NCBI GenBank assembly: GCA_947385185.1 | Contig: CANDJX010000016.1 | Coordinates: forward strand, 1-17,670 | From: an uncultured Clostridia bacterium | GTDB lineage: Bacteria; Bacillota; Clostridia; Christensenellales; Pumilibacteraceae | DNA length: 17,670 nucleotides | Reading direction: 5' to 3' | In this document: positions 7,073-14,042 of the stretch, in pieces | Layout of the letters: every line of letters begins with the position of its first letter | Position numbering within the stretch: the stretch's first letter is position 1 | Program-made: the position numbers and the translations under genes | Notes under the pieces: generated by a model | Databases searched by the model: none | Told to the model about the DNA's origin: nothing | What the model saw: only the letters and a program-made list of their open reading frames with translations

Positions 7073-8521
7073 CTATTTTCTATTACCTCCGGTGTGTTCG
7101 GCGATAAGTTTCGATTTGAGCTCGTACAGATCGTCGGACAGATCCACCTTGAATATTTCGGGATTGACGTTCCGGAGGTATTCGTCCCAGAACGTTCCCT
7201 TTTCCTTTTTATTGTACTCGGCTATCTCCGAAAGTTTCGGCATATGCCGCACGAGTTTGCCTTTCTCGAACACAGGCTCGAGCAATTTTCTTATCGTATA
7301 TTTTTCGAGAGTGGTGCTCTTCCAACGCATAGTCGGATGGGTCAGACGGAGCGGCGCGGAAGCGTCGATCTTTTCGTCGTCGAGCGCTATCAGATCCGCA
7401 AACGCCATACCGTCGCCGTCGTACACTCTGTACAGCGTTTTGAATCCCGGATTGGTGATTTTTTCCTGCGTATCCGAAATCTTGATTTTCGGAACTCGCA
7501 CGCCGTTTTCCGTCAGTTCGGCGAGCTTGTACACGCCGCCGAGCGACGGCATATTCTCGCTCGTAATGAGCCGCGTGCCGACGCCGTATGCGTCAATGCG
7601 GGCGCCCTGCTCGTTGAGCGACGAAATAACGAACTCGTCGAGATCGCACGACGCGAAAATTATTGCGTCTTTATGACCCGCGGCGTCGAGCATTTTACGC
7701 GCCTTTTTGGAAAGATACGCGAGGTCGCCGCTGTCGAGCCGTATTCCGATCGGCTTTTTACCCTTGGCTTTCAGTTCGTCGAAAACCTTTATCGCATTGG
7801 GTACGCCGCTTCTGAGCGTGTCGTAAGTATCGACGAGGAGTAAAGTATTGTCCGGATAAATCTCCGCGAATTTACGGAACGCCTCGAGTTCGGAATCGAA
7901 GCTCATTATCCAGCTGTGAGCCATAGTGCCTTTGATGGGAATATCGAACATTCTTCCCGACAATACGTTGCTCGTCCCCGAGCAGCCGCCTATTATACTC
8001 GCGCGCGCGCCGTATATTCCGGCGTCCGGACCCTGTGCGCGGCGAAGTCCGAATTCGGACACGGCGGCGCGACCCGCGGACATCTTGACCTTCGACGCTT
8101 TCGTCGCTATCAAAGTCTGATGATTGATGATGTTGAGAATAGCCGGTTCGACGAGCTGCGCCTGCGAGAGCGGAGCGCGGACGATCAATATGGGTTCGTT
8201 GGGAAAAACGATCGTACCTTCGGGAACCGAGTATATATCGCCCGTAAATCTGAAATCTTTGAGCGTAGCGAGAAAATCTTCGGTAAGTCCCGCTTCGCGA
8301 CGGAGATAATCTATATCGTCATCGTCGAAATGCAGGTTCTGTATATACTCGACGACCTGTTCGAGCCCCGCGGCAACGGCGTACGAAATCTGTCCCGCCT
8401 GTCTGAAAAATACATCGAACACAGCCGTACGTTCGCTTGTTCCGAGCGCATGATACCCGTTCATCATGGTAAGCTCGTAAAGATCGGTCATCAAACTTAA
8501 ATTACGCGGACTTTCTTTCAT
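7073..8521 (-). CDS. pncB: Nicotinate phosphoribosyltransferase
   Basis: This enzyme joins nicotinate and PRPP with ATP hydrolysis to give nicotinate mononucleotide, the salvage entry to NAD. The 482 residues fit the Gram-positive type. Recognisable blocks are MTDLYELTMMNGY (11-23), EFGLRRAQGPDAG (156-168), GTMAHSWIMSF with His202 (the phosphorylated His of the family), GIRLDSGDLAYLS (259-271) and YGVGTRLITSE (312-322). The catalytic set looks complete. The ATG directly abuts the stop of the upstream membrane protein (TAAATG) with GGAGG five nt before it. It sits in an envelope and division operon, probably for convenience of co-expression. Confidence 0.95.
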   Translation of the reverse strand: MKESPRNLSLMTDLYELTMMNGYHALGTSERTAVFDVFFRQAGQISYAVAAGLEQVVEYIQNLHFDDDDIDYLRREAGLTEDFLATLKDFRFTGDIYSVPEGTIVFPNEPILIVRAPLSQAQLVEPAILNIINHQTLIATKASKVKMSAGRAAVSEFGLRRAQGPDAGIYGARASIIGGCSGTSNVLSGRMFDIPIKGTMAHSWIMSFDSELEAFRKFAEIYPDNTLLLVDTYDTLRSGVPNAIKVFDELKAKGKKPIGIRLDSGDLAYLSKKARKMLDAAGHKDAIIFASCDLDEFVISSLNEQGARIDAYGVGTRLITSENMPSLGGVYKLAELTENGVRVPKIKISDTQEKITNPGFKTLYRVYDGDGMAFADLIALDDEKIDASAPLRLTHPTMRWKSTTLEKYTIRKLLEPVFEKGKLVRHMPKLSEIAEYNKKEKGTFWDEYLRNVNPEIFKVDLSDDLYELKSKLIAEHTGGNRK

Positions 8522-9061
8522 TTATTCCTCCGTTGTGCAATTGGCGGAAAGCGCGCCGTAAAGAGCGACCAGCCCGGCATACATGACAAGCGCCGGAGCA
8601 AGTATGCCCGCCGTCCATACCCCCGCCGCAAAAAGCGCGAAGAATACCGACGGAACGGCGAACACAAGTATAATCCTCAAGTGAAATCTGAATTCGCCGC
8701 TCATAAGGACGGTAAACAGCGAAGCAATCGCCGGCGAAGCTATGTAAAGCGGATAAAGCATGCCGTAAGTAAGCGGCGTAAAGTGAGCGAGAAATCCGAC
8801 GATCGAGCACACGAAAAATATTATCGACAAATAAAACGTCACTGTATTCATCTGCACGAGCGACGTTATAAAAAGAATCAACCCGCCCGTAAGAAGAAGC
8901 AACGGGACGACGATTACCGATACGCCCACGCCTATCGTGCCGCCTATTATTCCGAAAACAAGCAATACGCCGCCGCAAGCGAAAATCAACGCCGCCGCGA
9001 TTATATTGCACGCAAACCGCTTTTTGCGGCTCAGTCCGGTATATTTTTCTTCGTCGGTCAT
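8522..9061 (-). CDS. Small integral membrane protein of unknown function
   Basis: The 179 residues have a short charged N-terminus (DEEKYTGLSRKKR) and then about six hydrophobic segments, near 16-37, 40-67, 72-94, 98-118, 125-148 and 151-173. No conserved motif was recognised and there is no signal peptidase site. It begins 12 nt after lgt, with AAGGAAGG before the ATG, and its stop abuts the pncB start. The position suggests a membrane partner of lgt or simply an operon neighbour. I cannot name a family. Confidence 0.82.
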   Translation of the reverse strand: MTDEEKYTGLSRKKRFACNIIAAALIFACGGVLLVFGIIGGTIGVGVSVIVVPLLLLTGGLILFITSLVQMNTVTFYLSIIFFVCSIVGFLAHFTPLTYGMLYPLYIASPAIASLFTVLMSGEFRFHLRIILVFAVPSVFFALFAAGVWTAGILAPALVMYAGLVALYGALSANCTTEE

Positions 9062-9073
9062 ATTTACCTTCCT

Positions 9074-10129
9074 TTATTCGGATTTACCGTCGTCGGTTTC
9101 GTCGTCGGTCGCCTGCGCAGCGGGCGCTTCGGCGGGCAAAGGATTGCCGTTACCGTCGGCTTGCGGATGGGCGTAAACCGTCTTGTTATACTCGAAATAT
9201 TCGTCCGAAAGATTTTCGCGCGGCACGAGTATCATTATTTTTTTACCCGCAAGCACGGAGCGCACGATGTATTGCGCTATCCAGAATATTCCGAACGCGA
9301 TCATAAGCAGGCTTACCACCTGCGATATGCCGAAGCCCTCGCCGAGTCCGCCCGCCGCGGTAAGTTTCTGAGCCGGATCGCGGAAAAATTCGAGAACGAA
9401 ACGCGCGGTGCCGTACCATATGCAATACAACGAAATATAGAAGCCGTTGAAACTCTTGCGTTTGGACAGATAAAGTATTACCATGGGAATGAACCCGATC
9501 AGGCACCACAGCGATTCGATAAACGGATTGCCGAGATGAAGCACGCCGTCTACGGGATAAGAGAACGGAAACGCATCGAAGTCGACGGGTATTCCGTAAC
9601 AGCACTGAGGTTTGGCGAAATAGCAACCGACGCGCCCTATGCACTGTCCGAGGAGGAAAAATACGGACGCGAGATCGAGCATCTGCAAAAGGCTGATTTT
9701 AGGCTTGTTCGGGAAAAATTTACGGTAAACGAACATTGCTATAAGCAGTCCGATACCCGCGCCGATAAGCGCTCCCAAAACGGCGATCCCGCGGAAGTCG
9801 AAGTGATTGAAGAATCCGTAATACAGCACGCCGCCGCCGAACGCGCACGGCACTGCGAAAATGACGTAATCGAAAACGAGGTCGGAATAGTATCCCTGTT
9901 TTACGCACGAATACTGCCCCACGACCACGCATAACACTATCGCCATTCCGATAATGAAACCGTACCAGTTCATGTCTTCGCCAAGAGTAAGCGCAAGAAT
10001 AAGTATCGCCAGACCGAACACGGCGACAACGGCGGCAAGAATTATCAGAAACCGCTTATCGTAAGACAGCGACATGAACTTACGCCACAAACCGGGCTTT
10101 TTTTCGTTTTCTTGATTGTTATCTGACAA
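9074..10129 (-). CDS. lgt: Prolipoprotein diacylglyceryl transferase family (divergent Lgt)
   Basis: Lgt moves diacylglycerol from phosphatidylglycerol to the lipobox Cys of prolipoproteins in the membrane. The 351 residues are longer than the usual 260-290, with an extra N-terminal segment (1-50, one membrane helix) and a polar C-terminal tail (about 300-351). Lgt hallmarks are NWYGFIIGMA (54-63), GQCIGRVGC (161-169, with Arg166 matching E. coli Arg143) and the RFVLEFFR block (243-250) followed by GISQ. Departures from the norm are FRGIAVLGA (112-120) in place of the usual GG(H/Y)GG loop, Cys169 in place of the Asn of GRxGN, a CCYG motif at 176-179, and NPFIES for HPxxLYES. The start is TTG, nine nt after GAGGT, and no ATG fits the frame. 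It may be a paralogue with a changed substrate. Confidence 0.8.
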   Translation of the reverse strand: MSDNNQENEKKPGLWRKFMSLSYDKRFLIILAAVVAVFGLAILILALTLGEDMNWYGFIIGMAIVLCVVVGQYSCVKQGYYSDLVFDYVIFAVPCAFGGGVLYYGFFNHFDFRGIAVLGALIGAGIGLLIAMFVYRKFFPNKPKISLLQMLDLASVFFLLGQCIGRVGCYFAKPQCCYGIPVDFDAFPFSYPVDGVLHLGNPFIESLWCLIGFIPMVILYLSKRKSFNGFYISLYCIWYGTARFVLEFFRDPAQKLTAAGGLGEGFGISQVVSLLMIAFGIFWIAQYIVRSVLAGKKIMILVPRENLSDEYFEYNKTVYAHPQADGNGNPLPAEAPAAQATDDETDDGKSE

Positions 10130-10162
10130 AATCGAAATACCTCATTATCTTTATACTTATAT

Positions 10163-10192
10163 AGTATATATCAGACGGGCGGGAATTGTCAA
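10163..10192 (-). promoter_or_regulatory. Promoter for the lgt operon
   Basis: On the minus strand TTGACA (10187-10192) and TATACT (10163-10168) are separated by 18 nt. Transcription would start near 10156, giving a leader of about 27 nt that contains GAGGT before the TTG start. The -35 box sits in the loop of the large inverted repeat 10175-10206. Confidence 0.75.
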
Positions 10193-10206
10193 TAATTCTC
10201 GCCCGT
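10175..10206 (+). terminator. Large inverted repeat over the lgt -35 box, terminator-like only on the plus strand
   Basis: Two 13-nt arms (10175-10187 and 10194-10206) pair along their whole length with one G-T wobble around the 6-nt loop GTCAAT. On the plus strand the stem ends in TTTTT, with more T-rich sequence to 10230. On the minus strand there is no U run, so it would not stop transcription coming from vanW well. It may be an operator for lgt, a block to antisense transcription, or both. Confidence 0.5.
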
Positions 10207-10255
10207 TTTTGTCCCGTTTTGTCTTTTTTGTATATCGGATTTTTTTACCGGACGT

Positions 10256-11527
10256 TCAGGGCGCGACTGCGACGCTCCCCGCCGCGGATGCGTAATCGTC
10301 TGCGCGTATCCGTGTTTCCTCCACTCTCCCGTCCGGATACGTCACTACAAGATACCCCTCGCTCTTCACCGCAGGCGCGCCGCCGCTGACGCGCACTTTC
10401 GTTCCGCTCTCCATTCCCTCGGTATACTTCCGCTCCGTATCGATGAATTCCTCGTCTGCGGGACGCTCACCCGTCGAAAGCGTGACCGATCGGCAATCGA
10501 TCTTATACGGCAGTTCGGACGAATACATCTCGACGGTAACGCGCGTCGAGTCCGATTTCGTCTTTATAAACAAAGGACCGTCGCCGTTGTTCACGAAGCA
10601 CAGATCGCTCCACCCCGCGTTTACCATGGCGTCGAAGGACGGCGAAACGTAGGACGGCACGAGCGAATGCCTGTTGACTTTGGTTATTTTCAGACCCGCC
10701 CGAAGCGCGCAGTTATATACCGTCGTAGAGGCCTGACATACGCCGCCGCCCACGCCCTCGACGTATTTACCGTTCGAAATTATCTTTGCGGTCCGGAATC
10801 CGTTTTCGGTCGTCCGCCGCCCGACCGTTTCGTTGAACGAAAACTTTTCGCCCGCCTCGAGCACTTTACCGTTGATTTTGGACAGCGCGAGAGCTACGTT
10901 ATGCTTACGTTCGTCCGACGACGACGCGTACGAGGTCGAAAACGAGGCTCTGAGCTCCGTATATGCCGAAAGGTGTTCGGCTGTCACTTGCGGAGAAAGC
11001 ACTTCCACGGACAGCGCGACACGGCGTAAGCCGCGCTTGAGCGCAAAATATGCGTCGTCGTATATCCGCTTTTCGTCGAGGCTGTAACCGGGCGAGGAAC
11101 GTTTGATCTCGAACATCGGTTTCCGATCGGGGTCGAATCTTATTTCGGCGTCTACGGGAGAACACGAAATTTCGCCGCGCGCCTTATCCACTACGCGCGA
11201 AAGCATGGGAAAGCAATACAGCATTGCATCCCGCACCTCGCTTCCGCCCGCGAGCAATCTGTCTACGAGCTGCATTTTTTCTTCGATCGGTCGATTGAGT
11301 TTTCGCCTGGCGAAATCTTCCGCCACGATGAAATCGGTCGGTTCTATATACTTTTCGTAATACTCGTACCGCTTGTCGCCGTACACGAAAGTAAGCGCGG
11401 GCAAAGTATCCGCCGACGCGGACATAAACGGAACGACGGCGCCGATCGCCGCGATTGCGATTATCGAAAAAGCGAGAATAATCACCGCGACGCGGCGAAT
11501 TTTGTCGGAATAAACAAAAGACCTCAT
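10256..11527 (-). CDS. VanW family protein with membrane anchor
   Basis: The 423 residues begin with a basic N-terminus and one hydrophobic segment (about 13-34), placing the rest outside the cell. A PG_binding_4-like region fills about 55-190. The VanW domain at about 194-325 shows GEKFSFNETVGRRT (226-239), GVGGGVCQASTTVYN (258-272) and NRHS (285-288). A G5-like tail is at about 340-423. VanW proteins are widespread in Clostridia and tied to wall or spore functions; the biochemical role is unknown, and the name reflects a vancomycin cluster rather than proven resistance. The ATG lies 29 nt after cca and has no clear ribosome binding site. It is buried in a hairpin stem (11517-11546). No better start was found that keeps the membrane anchor. 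Confidence 0.88.
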   Translation of the reverse strand: MRSFVYSDKIRRVAVIILAFSIIAIAAIGAVVPFMSASADTLPALTFVYGDKRYEYYEKYIEPTDFIVAEDFARRKLNRPIEEKMQLVDRLLAGGSEVRDAMLYCFPMLSRVVDKARGEISCSPVDAEIRFDPDRKPMFEIKRSSPGYSLDEKRIYDDAYFALKRGLRRVALSVEVLSPQVTAEHLSAYTELRASFSTSYASSSDERKHNVALALSKINGKVLEAGEKFSFNETVGRRTTENGFRTAKIISNGKYVEGVGGGVCQASTTVYNCALRAGLKITKVNRHSLVPSYVSPSFDAMVNAGWSDLCFVNNGDGPLFIKTKSDSTRVTVEMYSSELPYKIDCRSVTLSTGERPADEEFIDTERKYTEGMESGTKVRVSGGAPAVKSEGYLVVTYPDGRVEETRIRADDYASAAGSVAVAP

Positions 11528-11546
11528 ACGTTTAATATGAGGCTTT
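11517..11546 (-). terminator. Hairpin between cca and vanW that contains the vanW start codon
   Basis: CCTCATA (11522-11528) pairs perfectly with TATGAGG (11536-11542); after a one-base bulge the outer AAAG/CTTT adds four pairs. On the minus strand the stem is followed by TTTTGTTTATT. It looks like the terminator of cca, but the vanW ATG (11525-11527) lies in its distal arm, so it could also mask initiation. Confidence 0.6.
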
Positions 11547-11556
11547 GGCTCGGTTG

Positions 11557-12885
11557 TTATTCTTTTTCCGCAAGTTTCATCAGTTTTTTATGACGGTTCA
11601 TGGCGGGATTGAGCACGCATACGGAGAAAAGCTCGGTAAGTTTATTCTTGATTTCTTCGCCTTCATAGCCCATCGAGCGCAGATCCGCGCCGTTGATTTT
11701 CAGATCGCACGGGCGCACCGGCGCGCCGCTTTCGATCAGGCGCGCTTTGAATTCGGGCAATCGGCACGGCTCGGTTTCGCCCATGCCCTTTCCTGCGCCG
11801 TCGGCGTTCATGAGAACGGCGAGATCGTCCAGTATATCGAACTCGCGCGCGCAGAACAACAGCATTTTTCCGTCGCGGGTCTTGCGTTCTTTATCGTACA
11901 TATGATTACGCACGAGCCGACATATTCTGTCCGTTTCTTTCGACGGCAGTTTCATGCCTTCGGCGCCGAGAATGCGCGCCGTCATTTCCGCGCCGACGAC
12001 TTCGTGACCGTGCATATTGCCGTTCAGTCTGACGCATTCCGCTTTGCCTATATCGTGCATGAGCGCGGCAAGCCGCAGATGAGGCGGACACGCCCGCACT
12101 ACGCGGAAAGTGTGCTCGAGCGCGTCGTACTTATGGTATCTTATCGGTTGGGCAAGCCCGTCGAGATCCGCAAGCTCGGGCATGATAAACGGTAAAAATC
12201 CGTAATCGCGAAGCATTGTCAGTCCGCGGTAATGCGCGTCCGAAACGCCGTAAGCCGTGTCTGCGTTCAATATACGGAGCAATTCGTCCCGCTTGCGATT
12301 CGGCGTTATATCGGCGAGCAGAGGCGCGCACGCTTTTGCCGCGCGTTCGGTTTCTTCATCCACGGTAAAACCCGTTTCCGCGGCAATACGGACAAGACGC
12401 ATAAGCCGAAGCCCGTCCGACGAAAAAACCTTCGCCGGGTCGTAAGCGCGGAGGATCCTGTTTTTCGCATCTTCCGCTCCGCCGTAAAAATCGACGATCT
12501 CGCCCGTAAGAATATTGTAATATATGCTGTTCACAGTAAAATCGCGGCGCGCGGCGTCGTCGCGTATGTCCGCGCCGAACGCGACTTTGGTCGGCGTGTG
12601 ACCGCCGCCCGGAGCATATTCTTCGGTGCGGAACGGCGTATATTCCGCTTCCGCTTCCCCGATCCGTCGATGCTTTATAAGCGCGGTGCCCATTCTTTTA
12701 TAGCGCGTCGCAAAAAAGAACCCGTGCGGAAGCACAAGATCTTCGGGCAATGCGCGCCCCGCTATATCTATATCCGACGGAGGCAGACCGCACAGACAAT
12801 TGCGGACATAACCGCCGACAAGATATATCGCAGTTTCGTTTTTACGCGCAATTTCCGTAAGCCATGCCGGTACATTGATATTCAT
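11557..12885 (-). CDS. cca: CCA tRNA nucleotidyltransferase with HD domain
   Basis: This class II nucleotidyltransferase adds or repairs the CCA end of tRNAs. Numbering from the ATG at 12885 (442 residues): GGYVRN (24-29) and the metal-binding DID (38-40) form the catalytic head; RRDFTVNSIYYN, GGAEDAKNRILR, SDGLRLMRLVR and NRKRDELLRIL are the other neck and base-recognition motifs. An HD phosphohydrolase domain follows (HTFRVVRACPP, then LMHDIGK with His277-Asp278). The usual GGxVRD has Asn in place of Asp. The frame stays open to a TTG at 12921, but that codon is the -35 box of a strong promoter whose transcript would begin just before the ATG, so I chose the ATG. No Shine-Dalgarno site precedes it; the mRNA is probably leaderless. 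Confidence 0.92.
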   Translation of the reverse strand: MNINVPAWLTEIARKNETAIYLVGGYVRNCLCGLPPSDIDIAGRALPEDLVLPHGFFFATRYKRMGTALIKHRRIGEAEAEYTPFRTEEYAPGGGHTPTKVAFGADIRDDAARRDFTVNSIYYNILTGEIVDFYGGAEDAKNRILRAYDPAKVFSSDGLRLMRLVRIAAETGFTVDEETERAAKACAPLLADITPNRKRDELLRILNADTAYGVSDAHYRGLTMLRDYGFLPFIMPELADLDGLAQPIRYHKYDALEHTFRVVRACPPHLRLAALMHDIGKAECVRLNGNMHGHEVVGAEMTARILGAEGMKLPSKETDRICRLVRNHMYDKERKTRDGKMLLFCAREFDILDDLAVLMNADGAGKGMGETEPCRLPEFKARLIESGAPVRPCDLKINGADLRSMGYEGEEIKNKLTELFSVCVLNPAMNRHKKLMKLAEKE

Positions 12886-12892
12886 CTTATTT

Positions 12893-12921
12893 ATTGTACC
12901 ACCATACGGCGCATAATTCAA
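12893..12921 (-). promoter_or_regulatory. Extended -10 promoter for cca (leaderless)
   Basis: On the minus strand TTGAAT (12916-12921), 17 nt, then TACAAT (12893-12898) with a TGG extension just before it. Seven bases separate the -10 box from the cca ATG, so the transcript should begin at or one base before the start codon. Confidence 0.7.
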
Positions 12922-12962
12922 TTATTTTTAACGTAACTCAGGCAAATTATTATCGGTTTTTC

Positions 12963-12991
12963 TTGATATAACAATCCTAAAATGATATAAT
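12963..12991 (+). promoter_or_regulatory. Extended -10 promoter for the lipid kinase gene (leaderless)
   Basis: TTGATA (12963-12968), 17 nt, then a perfect TATAAT (12986-12991) with TGA just before it (12983-12985). The start site would be near 12998, about three bases before the ATG at 13001. No Shine-Dalgarno site is present. Confidence 0.75.
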
Positions 12992-13000
12992 AATCACGAT

Positions 13001-13939
13001 ATGTATAATTTTATCGTCAACAAAGGAAGCGGAAAACGTCGCGGCGAAGAGTACTTAAACCGTATAACCGAATTTTGCGACGGCAAAGGCATCGAGTATA
13101 CCGTATACGCAACAAACGCGAAAGGTCATGCGGCGCAGCTTACGAGAGAACTTTGCGGACGCGGCGCGGATAACGTAACGGCGATCGGCGGCGACGGCAC
13201 GTTTCACGAGGTATTGAACGGGCTTACAACGCCGGAAAAAACGACCGTCGGGTTCGTGCCCGCCGGGCGCGGCAACGATTTCGCGCGGGCGGCGGGACTT
13301 GCGCTGAAGCCGCTCGACGCGTTCGGCGATATTCTGCGCGGAGAAACAAAGCGGATAGATTATATAAAGTGCAACGACAAACGGTGTCTTAACGTGGCGG
13401 GAACGGGCATGGACGTAGACGTTCTGCAAGCCGTGATAGATAAAAAGAACGCTATTTCATATTATGTTTCGCTTGTGAAATGCCTGCTTAGATTCAAGCC
13501 GTATCACGTAAAAATAACCGCCCTCGGGCAGACTTACGAAAAGGACTGCATAATGGTAGGCATAGGAAACGGGATCGCGATCGGCGGCGGTATGCTCGTC
13601 TGCCCCGACGCAAAGATCGACGACGGCAAACTCGATCTGATGATCGCCGAAAAACTCGGACGCGGGCTGATCGCGCTGCTACCGAAATTCATAAAGGGCA
13701 AGCACGATAAATTGCCCGAACTTTCGCACTACGATGTGGAACGCGTGGAGATCGACACGTTCGGACGTCCGATCCAGCTCGACGGAGAAATATACGAGAG
13801 CAATTCTCTCGACTGCGAAATCGTCAAGGGCGGACTGACTACGTATGCGACTTCGTCGATCCGCGATAATTCCGGGACAAAAGATACGGCAATGACCGAC
13901 GACGAAATGGTCTCTCCCGACGAAATACATCCCGATTGA
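13001..13939 (+). CDS. Diacylglycerol kinase family lipid kinase (DgkB/YegS type)
   Basis: The 312 residues match the soluble DAGK-catalytic family, which phosphorylates diacylglycerol or a related lipid at the membrane and returns it to phospholipid synthesis. Evidence in order: the nucleotide-binding start FIVNKGSGKRRG (4-15, VNKGSG for the usual NPxSG), GGDGTFHEVLNG (63-74), PAGRGNDFARA (87-97), a middle beta-sandwich, and the catalytic loop LDGE (260-263). The last 25 or so residues are acidic and extend past the usual end. It is the only plus-strand gene, diverges from cca and converges on pyrG. It has no Shine-Dalgarno site, and its promoter places transcription start about three bases before the ATG. 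The lipid substrate cannot be told from sequence. Confidence 0.93.
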   Translation: MYNFIVNKGSGKRRGEEYLNRITEFCDGKGIEYTVYATNAKGHAAQLTRELCGRGADNVTAIGGDGTFHEVLNGLTTPEKTTVGFVPAGRGNDFARAAGLALKPLDAFGDILRGETKRIDYIKCNDKRCLNVAGTGMDVDVLQAVIDKKNAISYYVSLVKCLLRFKPYHVKITALGQTYEKDCIMVGIGNGIAIGGGMLVCPDAKIDDGKLDLMIAEKLGRGLIALLPKFIKGKHDKLPELSHYDVERVEIDTFGRPIQLDGEIYESNSLDCEIVKGGLTTYATSSIRDNSGTKDTAMTDDEMVSPDEIHPD

Positions 13940-13960
13940 AAAAACGAGAACCCGCATAAT

Positions 13961-14026
13961 CCGAAAAATATAAAAATGCACCTCGAAAAGTTTGTTCGAC
14001 TTTGAGGTGCATTTAATATTTTTCGG
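13961..14026. terminator. Long bidirectional terminator between the lipid kinase gene and pyrG
   Basis: Outer arms 13961-13971 and 14016-14026 (11 bp, CCGAAAAATAT) and inner arms 13974-13984 and 14004-14014 (11 bp, AAATGCACCTC) pair perfectly, joined by a 2-nt/1-nt internal bulge. Five more pairs (AAAGT/ACTTT) can form near the loop. The outer arms are A/T-rich, so either strand gets a U-rich end. It serves both convergent genes. Confidence 0.88.
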
Positions 14027-14042
14027 CAATTATTTCATTACG

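Noticed and set aside
6557..9934. Long plus-strand open frames (6557-7843 and 8681-9934)
   Set aside because: They run antisense to divIVA, pncB, the membrane gene and lgt, show no family motif, and cross boundaries of real genes.
10256..11527. VanW as evidence of vancomycin resistance
   Set aside because: VanW proteins are common in Clostridia outside van clusters, and no vanHAX or vanRS genes are in the window.
12886..12921. Upstream TTG start giving cca 12 extra residues
   Set aside because: The TTG is part of the -35 box of the cca promoter, so a transcript from it would not contain the codon. The extra residues add nothing known to the family.
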